From NCBI GenBank assembly GCA_023105745.1, contig JALGQZ010000018.1, positions 10,429,338 through 10,493,337 of the forward strand: a stretch of DNA of 64,000 nt. Reading direction: 5' to 3'. The DNA is from Austropuccinia psidii. Lineage: Eukaryota > Basidiomycota > Pucciniomycetes > Pucciniales > Sphaerophragmiaceae. A program made the translations under genes and the position numbers. This document shows positions 57,923 through 64,000 of this stretch, piece after piece (within the stretch, counting starts at the first letter, position 1; every line of letters begins with the position of its first letter). The notes under the pieces were generated by a model. The model did not search any database and was not told where the DNA came from. It saw only the letters and a program-made list of their open reading frames with translations.

Positions 57923-59480
57923 TCATTGAGGAGACTTTTCAGTCCTCCTAGAGGCCCTAAATCTCCTTAGGTGAAGGTTACCATCTGGTAGGGAATCTTC
58001 TTCCAACCATTTGTCCTTATCTGCTGTCTGCTTTTTGACTCCGACCAGGTATTGCCTCTGGTATTTACAATTAAATCTGATATTCCTGGCTTTGATGATA
58101 TTTCTCACAGGGCCAGGGGATTCCTCTACTTCCCTATGGATTGTGGAGAGTGGGTCTTGTTACTGAGGGGAACCTATTCTCTCCTGCCTGGAAGTAGTTT
58201 TGGACCAAACTTAATGGGAATCCTGGGTGTTTCCTAGAGAATTCCTCTGTAAGTCTAACCTCCACTGCATTTTTCCCTATCAGTCTGAAGATAGTGAAAG
58301 TTCCTAAAAATTAGTCCATGATTTTCTTTGTTCCTTGAGGTTATTAAAATTAATAGTAGATACCAACACTGGGTCCCCTTCTTTGAAGTATGGTTCCATG
58401 TGTGTTTTGTAATAACTCTGTTTCTTGTGCTCTTTAGCCTCAGCTATGCACTTAGAAGCCGTATCACATCCTCTCTTCCACATATTATGGAAGTCTTCAG
58501 CTGTAAGGTGGATATTCAGAAAATTTGTCTTCAAGTGAACCACAGGTAATAGGGGGTTCCACCCTTTTTCTACCAGTGAGGGTGATTTCCCTGTGGCAGG
58601 GTTCTGGCTTGTGTTGTAAGCCAGTTGGACCGCTGGAAGGAGTGTGAGCCAATCATGAGTGTATCCTTCATGGTTGTCATACTCCAAGCAATATGCACAG
58701 AACCTTTGGATGATGTCCTCCATTTTATGGATCATCCATTCAGCTAAACCATCTGTCTGTGGATGACATGCTATAGAAAATGAAATTTTTGTTCCACGCA
58801 TTTCATAGAGGTTTGTCCAAACTTCTGATGGGAATTTAGGGTCTCTATTACTCATGATAATTTTAGGGACGCCACAAGTGGATATAATGTTATTACAGAA
58901 TAAAAATGCTGTATCCATAGCTGTGTCCTCCTTGTGACATGCTAGGCACCTTAAAATGTTGCTACACCTATAAATTATGACTAGGAAAGAATTGAAGCTT
59001 TCTTTGCCTCCTGGGACAATTCCTGTGACCCAGTCAATGTTGATGGTTTCCCATTGGTGTTTGGGTTCTTCTATGTGTTGAAGCACCCCATATTTATTCC
59101 CAAGCTTTCTGTTTGCCTTCTGGTATATTTGACAAGTCTTGATTTATTCACTCAGCTCTTGTTCCCATTTGAGCCACCAAGCTGTTCTTGCTACCCTCTC
59201 TTTGGTCCTGTCTTCACTCATGTGTCCCATGTATGGGCATTAATGGCATTCCTGAAGGATCATTGATATGTGGCCTCTATCTATCACTGTGATGAAACTA
59301 GTGTGTCTCTCTTTGTGATACAGTAGGCCATCTATAAGGAAATATTTATTGTCCCTATAGTCCCTTAGCATGGCTCCTCTAACTGGCATTCCAGTTCTTG
59401 GCTCCTGTATGTCCGTTGAAGCAGTTTTAATAATATTCCACACTGTTCATGTTTGGCATAGGTTTTCATCCCTGAATTAA
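57923..59480 (-). pseudogene. gypsy-A integrase and chromodomain
   Basis: The zinc finger lies at 59443-59240 (RDYRDNKYFLIDGLLYHKERH, ILQECH) with the Cys pair beyond a frame change. The core is one long frame, 59086-58304 (260 aa): INIDWVTG (first Asp), [16 protein letters not shown] (second Asp), [21 protein letters not shown] (Glu of AEWM), [20 protein letters not shown], and a C-terminal [15 protein letters not shown]. The chromodomain end is at 58108-57923 (RQYLVGVKKQTADKDKWLEE, LHLRRFRASRR), stopping 25 bases before the LTR. It is the best-preserved gypsy integrase in the window, with the full D,D-35-E set. Confidence 0.85.
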
Positions 59481-59546
59481 AAAATTCTGTGTGAAGCTCA
59501 GAGGAATGTATTTCCAATATGGGAGTTTCTGTCCCTTCTGCTTCAC

Positions 59547-61118
59547 TTAGGTGAGTGTCAGGGGTACTAATTTCTGGTGCCCATTGAAAGCTTGGTTGCT
59601 TTTGACATTTTCCAGTGGCCATTTATTGAGACCATATGCATTGTTGTGGCTTTTGCCTTCTTTGTATATGATGTTCATATTACCTCTATACTCTTGGATG
59701 GCTATTTTCCACCTAAACATATGTCTGTTAGTAGTCTTCATGTTAAGTAAAGACCTTAGTTGTGTGCAGTCTGTGTAGACTCCAAAGACTACACTCTCCA
59801 GATAATAATGGAGTTTCTCTAGGACCAAGACTAGGAATAAGCATTTAGTCTGGGTTTCTCCATACCTAGCCCCTGAATCTCTCAGTTTCCTGGAGATTTA
59901 GTATATTACCCCTTCTCTTGGCTCACCATCTACAATTTGTCTTTGGTTCAGGGAAGCTCCCAATCCTTGACTGCAAGCTGAATCCATGTAAAACTTGAAT
60001 GGTAATTCAAACTCAGGGAGTAACAGGACAGGTGAATTGGTGAGTTCATGTTTGATCCTCTCATATGCATCCCTCATTTTGTTGGTAATTTTAAAAACTA
60101 CATCTTTTTAATATAACTTTTATAGACTACTACTTATGTGGGCAAAGTTTTTGATGTGTTTCCTGTAGGAGCTAGCAAACCCAAGGATACATTGCATATC
60201 TTTTGTGTTCTTTGGTACTGGTTTTTGCAGTACTTCTTCTACTTTATTCTGGTATATGGCCAGACTAAGGCCTGAGACTTTATGTCTTAGTTCCAGTAAT
60301 TCTTTTTGGCCAAAGTTTCACTTCTCAAGTAAAATTTTCATATTGATGGGTGTGCATTTACTTAGTACTCTGTATATATACTGCATATGGTCTTCCCATG
60401 TCTCTGAGTATATAATGATGTCATCAATATGTACTACCATCCAACCTTCCAATATTTCTTCTTGAAATATTGTGTCCATCATCCGTGGGAAGTGGGCTGG
60501 TGCCTTTTTGATGCCAAATGGAATCCTGGTGTTCTCATATATACACATATTTCATATAATTCTGAGTAAATTCATGGAGTTTGGTTTATCTCCAATCTGA
60601 TGAAAGCCTTTCATACAACCCATCTTGATTAAATATTTTGCTTTTTCCAGCTTGTTTAGGGCATGAGGTATCATTTGTACAGGGTACCTATCAGCTTTTG
60701 TGTAGTTATGCAGGGCTCTGAAATACCCACACAACCTATATTTGCAATGATTCCAGGTGATAAGGACAAGAGTTCAGATTTCCATTATTTCAATATGTCC
60801 TATCTTCCTGATGACATCCATTTCAAGGAGTTCATTTATGTGTTTCTAATTTTTTTTCCTATTTTCCAGGCTTGCTCAATATGGAGGTCTTCACAGCATG
60901 GATGGATAAGGTCTTTCCACATCTACATATAATTCTATATCATGGCCTCTGATTCTTTGTAAAGGTTCTTCACCAATGGAAAATTCTGGTCTCGCTTTCC
61001 TCAGCATTTTCAGTAAAATAAGTTTCTGTTTACTGATTAAGTTGGTGCTGAATTGGCCCTCTCTGCATTCATTCATTAATTTTTCAGGGGCCATAGGTGG
61101 ACATTTGGTATATATCAA
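59547..61118 (-). pseudogene. gypsy-A RT and RNase H
   Basis: The RT N-terminal arm is at 61118-60891 (IGEEPLQRIRGHDIELYVDVERPYP). The fingers/palm are broken at 60734-60552 (CGYFRALHNYTKADRYPVQ, KMGCMKGFHQ where the family's Asp reads Gly). The palm at 60548-60318 has RIPFGIKKAPAHFPRMMDTI and VVHIDDIIIYSETWEDH with both Asp. RNase H is at 59828-59547 ([38 protein letters not shown]). There are several frameshifts between these parts. Confidence 0.85.
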
Positions 61119-61377
61119 GTGAAAATTTGTTTTCCTTGCTTGTACCTATGGTAATATGCCTGTTCTTACTATGGTAAAACCAGGCACAGAGTACTTGTTA
61201 TTTTCAAATGTCATGGTATTTTGCCATATCCAAGAACCATTTATTTACTTCTGGTTTATTTTACTCTTCCACCATGGCCAGTTTCTTCTTCTGTGGATTT
61301 CTTTCATTTATGTGTACCAAATACTAGCATGTTTTTTGAATCCTGTATTTAATCTGGAAGTAATCCAGTAATCTGCT

Positions 61378-62868
61378 TTTCTGGGTACATCAATATAATC
61401 AATCATATCCATGTGATCATATTCTCCTACACCAGAGGGCGTCGGAAGCTGTTTTAGTGCTTACTTCCCTGAATAAGTCATGTTATCTCCATCTTGGTAT
61501 TGTGATGGAGATCTTGGCTTATTATCCAACAAGACATCTGGTTTGATGTCTTCTTGATATGGATTGTCCAAAGAATGGCCCTGTGGTTGGAGCTTCATGT
61601 TTTGGGAGACATTGAAAAATTTGTTTTAGTCTTTATCAAGACAATTGCTGTCCCTTTTGCATTGGTTCTGTTCCTCTAAGACTTGGTTAAGTCTTCTTTT
61701 GGTTTCTTCTGAGGATTTTCTCAGTTGAGCGAGGCCTTCTTGAAGAGATTTGAGAATTTTATCTATAGAGGCTGTTAATTTTTCCATCCTCACATGGCTT
61801 TCTTGGAGCTCTGCAAACTGCTTTTGAGCTTGCTCTGAAAATTAGGACATTTGTAACCACAGTACATTACCGTTTGAGTTACTCTCAGGTGTGACAACAT
61901 GGTGTTCATTCTGAGTGGGGGTATTATTTCTATTATTGGGGCTACTGATTCTACAACTTTTACAGCTATTTCTGTCTCTTTTGTACTTCTTTCACCAAGT
62001 CCAATGGTTTCTGGATCATTGGGTTTGAATCTCTCTGCTTTTGGCTCAAAGAAGTCTTTTTTTCCCTGGTATCCTTGTCTTCTACTGGAAACTACCTGGG
62101 ATTGTAAAGAATGTTGACTCTTGGCCACTGATCTGCTGGTGCCTGAATGTTGTGAAGCCACTGGAGAGCTGGGTTTGTCTACTCCTTGTGAGCCTGAAGG
62201 AATCAGCGTAGGCCCTGTCTGGTTCAGCTGTGCTTCTATAGCTTGGATAGTGGCTTGATTCTCCCTTATCCTGGTTGCGCTCTCCTCCAGGAGTCTGAAC
62301 TCTCTTGTGGGATTCCATCCTTTGGTGACTACCACAAGATGTTTGAAGCATATCCCTTTTATACATATTTTCTGGCAACTTTCTCCAAGGTCTTCCCAGT
62401 GGGATTCTAGGTTGACCCTCTTGTTGTCCATGCTCCATTGGCAAAGATCTTTGAGGAGTTGGTGGAGAAGAAGAACTTGATCCATATCCATCCAGTCCTC
62501 TTTTTGAGGTTTCTGTTGAATTGGAAGGTGAATGGAAGAGTGGGTATGATTTCCCTCAGTGTCTTGCCATCCACCACTGTGTCCAAGGTGTCCTCTTCCA
62601 GGTCTTCTGGTTCTGAACAGGCCTTCTCTGTCCTCTGGCTGGGTCCTTGATATTCCAAGTTTCCTGAGGTGTACAGGTGACATATCAGCGTTTGAAAGCA
62701 GTCAAAAACTTAATTTTCCTAGGGTATTTACCTTCGACTGTGCCTTGTACAGATTTATTGTATACTTCTTTTAGAAATTTTCCTCTAGAGTTTACAGCTG
62801 GGTTATTTATGGTAATATTCCCTGTAAAAGTTATCAAGGTTGGTTTACCTTGTATTGATGCATAATTT
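61378..62868 (-). pseudogene. gypsy-A gag leader with overlapping frames and candidate intron
   Basis: The longest frame, 62683-61790 (297 aa), starts MSPVHLRKLGISRTQPED and ends with a Ser/Thr/Glu-rich region. A second frame (62658-62407: YQGPSQRTEKACSEPEDLEE) overlaps it. Upstream, 62862-62733 is a third stretch (YASIQGKPTLITFTGN ... KSVQGTVE) ending at a GT donor. A candidate intron, 62731-62664 (GTAAATAC ... CACCTCAG, 68 nt), would join this stretch in frame to the second frame and remove the ATG at 62683. Downstream, a short capsid remnant (SGVGEYDHMDMIDYID) lies at 61450-61380. The zinc knuckle is deleted. This is a Gag-type structural protein by position; the overlap is discussed under findings. 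Confidence 0.65.
62664..62731 (-). other. candidate intron in the gypsy-A gag leader
   Basis: Donor GAAG/GTAAATAC and acceptor CACCTCAG/GAA, with branch-like GCTGAT about 20 nt before the acceptor. Its 68 nt would shift the frame if retained. It is a sequence-based prediction only. Confidence 0.45.
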
Positions 62869-63647
62869 GGTCATTTTATACTTCTCTTAGTGGCAATTGG
62901 TTTCCACTTATTGGCTGTAATGAGGCTTTCAATGTGCCTCTTTCCTTTACCCTTGCCTTCTGGTTCTGAAGGTCTTACTGGTGTATTGCATTGTGATTGG
63001 TTTTCACATGGTATGAAATTTTCTTACACTGACTCGAAGATGAAAAAAGAGGGATTATTTCAGTAGAGACTTCTTAAAGATCTGTTTGCACATCTAAGAA
63101 TGGCCTCTGGGCAATACATTCCTATATTATGCCCTAGTACTATGATTTTGTAATTGAAATTATCAATTACACACCAAAAATACTGGTTTGTGGATTTCTG
63201 GTGTACTGTTTTTATTCCAGTCTCTCACAGAAGAACCTTTGACTAACAAGTGTAAAGTGGTTCTGTAATGGGCAATTGAAATTATCAATATGTCCAACCA
63301 TGCCTCCAATACTGTTATTTACAATAAAAGAGGTGTTTATTTTAATTACAAAGAAGGATAGTAATGGTTTTAAGTGTTTTAATATGAAAAAAATGCCAAA
63401 AAAAAGTTTGATGGTGATTAAATTATAACCAAACATGTCAAAAAATAGTAATAAAAAATTAACAGTGGTATATAAATCTGTACCACTCAACAAAATAGTA
63501 TAAGATATGTGTTATATTATTTTTTTAATATTTTATGCCTAAAAAAGAAAAAAAGATGTCAGAAAGAAAGATAAACAATAAACACTCACTTTTTTGCATG
63601 AAAAATAGTCCAAAAATTTCAAAACAAACATGGCCAGGCCCCCAAAA
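62869..63647. other. gypsy-A 5' internal leader, no supported gene
   Basis: This lies between gag and the 5' LTR. The 93-codon minus frame at 63212-63493 is hydrophobic, AT-rich sequence without a recognisable domain. The putative primer site CATGGCCAGGCCC is at 63629-63641. Confidence 0.5.
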
Positions 63648-64000
63648 TGTCAGGCTGTGTCTATGATAAAGTAATAAAATAGTAATTGAAACTCTACCTG
63701 TGACTGTGACATGGATGAGAACTGGTTGAAAGGGGTTTAAAAGAGTATTTAATGGCTTTACTAAAGAATTTTAGTGGTGGTGAGTTCTTTTGCAAGCCCT
63801 GGGTGCAATAATTATCCATTGGGTTACAATAATGACTACTAAAATACTTAAGATTAGAAGTATACCTGTTTACTTTCCAAAAGTATAACAGTTTTGGACA
63901 GTTGTACTACGTAGGAGTTCAAGGGAAGGATGGAGATCCCTCTTTTGGGCAGAGAAAGGGCCCTTTTTATCCAGGAATTGGGGGGAAAGGTCCTATGGAC
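63648..64000 (-). repeat. gypsy-A 5' LTR (LTR-A), cut by the window edge
   Basis: The LTR starts TGTCAGGCTGTGTCTATGATAAAG and follows the 3' LTR (56545 onward) at about 80% identity by eye, including CTTTACTAA and TACTACGTAG. The divergence indicates an old insertion. Confidence 0.9.

Larger units (their letters stand above)
56545..64000 (-). mobile_element. gypsy-A: Ty3/gypsy element, gag-protease deleted, right end outside window
   Basis: This element codes on the minus strand. Its 3' LTR is 56545-57898, internal region 57899-63647 and 5' LTR from 63648 past the edge. A purine tract (GATGGAGGGTA) abuts the 3' LTR, and CATGGCCAGGCCC with CCAAAA abuts the 5' LTR. Domains present: gag leader, a scrap of capsid, RT, RNase H, integrase, chromodomain. 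The gag zinc knuckle and the protease are missing between about 61380 and 61120. The element is inserted in the gypsy-B fragment ending at 56544; TTTCT precedes it and the other flank is off the window. Confidence 0.88.

Noticed and set aside
1..64000. CRISPR arrays, bacterial operons, phage or tRNA/rRNA genes
   Set aside because: No regular spacer-repeat array, ribosome-binding operon structure or cloverleaf-like sequence was seen; spliced genes and LTR elements show a eukaryote.

Overview
The window is an AT-rich piece of a repeat-dominated fungal genome. Several reading frames closely resemble, from memory and without a search, the abundant retroelement proteins of the rust fungus Austropuccinia psidii (myrtle rust). 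The best example is the Gag-like protein beginning MDSSG at 10449 on the minus strand. A rust (Pucciniales) is therefore likely, and A. psidii is the best guess.

Only one ordinary host gene is supported: an intact five-exon uracil phosphoribosyltransferase on the minus strand (31484-32418, 208 aa). The rest is retrotransposon sequence or anonymous AT-rich DNA. I name the families locally. LTR-A is about 1.35-1.44 kb with TGTCAG...CTGACA ends and belongs to gypsy-A. LTR-B is about 1.65-1.93 kb with TGTGAG/TGTAAG-type ends and belongs to gypsy-B. LTR-C is about 1.82-1.93 kb with TGTGAG...CTTACA ends, and no coding body for it lies here. Two Ty1/copia elements (copia-1, copia-2) of about 5 kb have 0.53-0.60 kb LTRs. 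Copia-3 and the plus-strand gypsy-C chromovirus are broken bodies.

Layout: 1-946 LTR-A; 947-3518 gypsy-C pol remnant; 4222-10449 a Gag-like gene split by complete copia-1 (4408-9530); 10450-12246 low-confidence repeat and an LTR-like block; 12355-14644 gypsy-B pol fragment running into LTR-B; 14645-16466 solo LTR-C; 16467-19003 anonymous; 19004-20926 solo LTR-C; 22099-30426 a three-level nest (LTR-A containing LTR-C containing copia-2); 31484-32418 the UPRT gene; 35400-41908 copia-3 cut by a solo LTR-B and a solo LTR-A; 42718-54462 a minus-strand gypsy-B element whose integrase is cut by a solo LTR-A; 54463-56544 two joined plus-strand gypsy-B fragments; 56545 to the right edge a minus-strand gypsy-A element.

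Target-site duplications were read directly for eight insertions: copia-1 TTTTG, copia-2 TTATT, LTR-C TTAGG, GAAGG and ATCAG, LTR-B GAGCA, LTR-A AGCCA, and a decayed LTR-A pair ATGGT/ATGAT. A ninth is probable: AGAAG/AGATG. They allow relative dating of the insertions. The DNA is thus a layered record of copia and gypsy insertions, with most gypsy copies reduced to solo LTRs. I found no defence, biosynthetic or otherwise new gene system. The most interesting details are a copia primer site matching the tRNA-Tyr anticodon arm, a possible splice-dependent choice of frame in the gypsy-A gag leader, and the nested insertion record.
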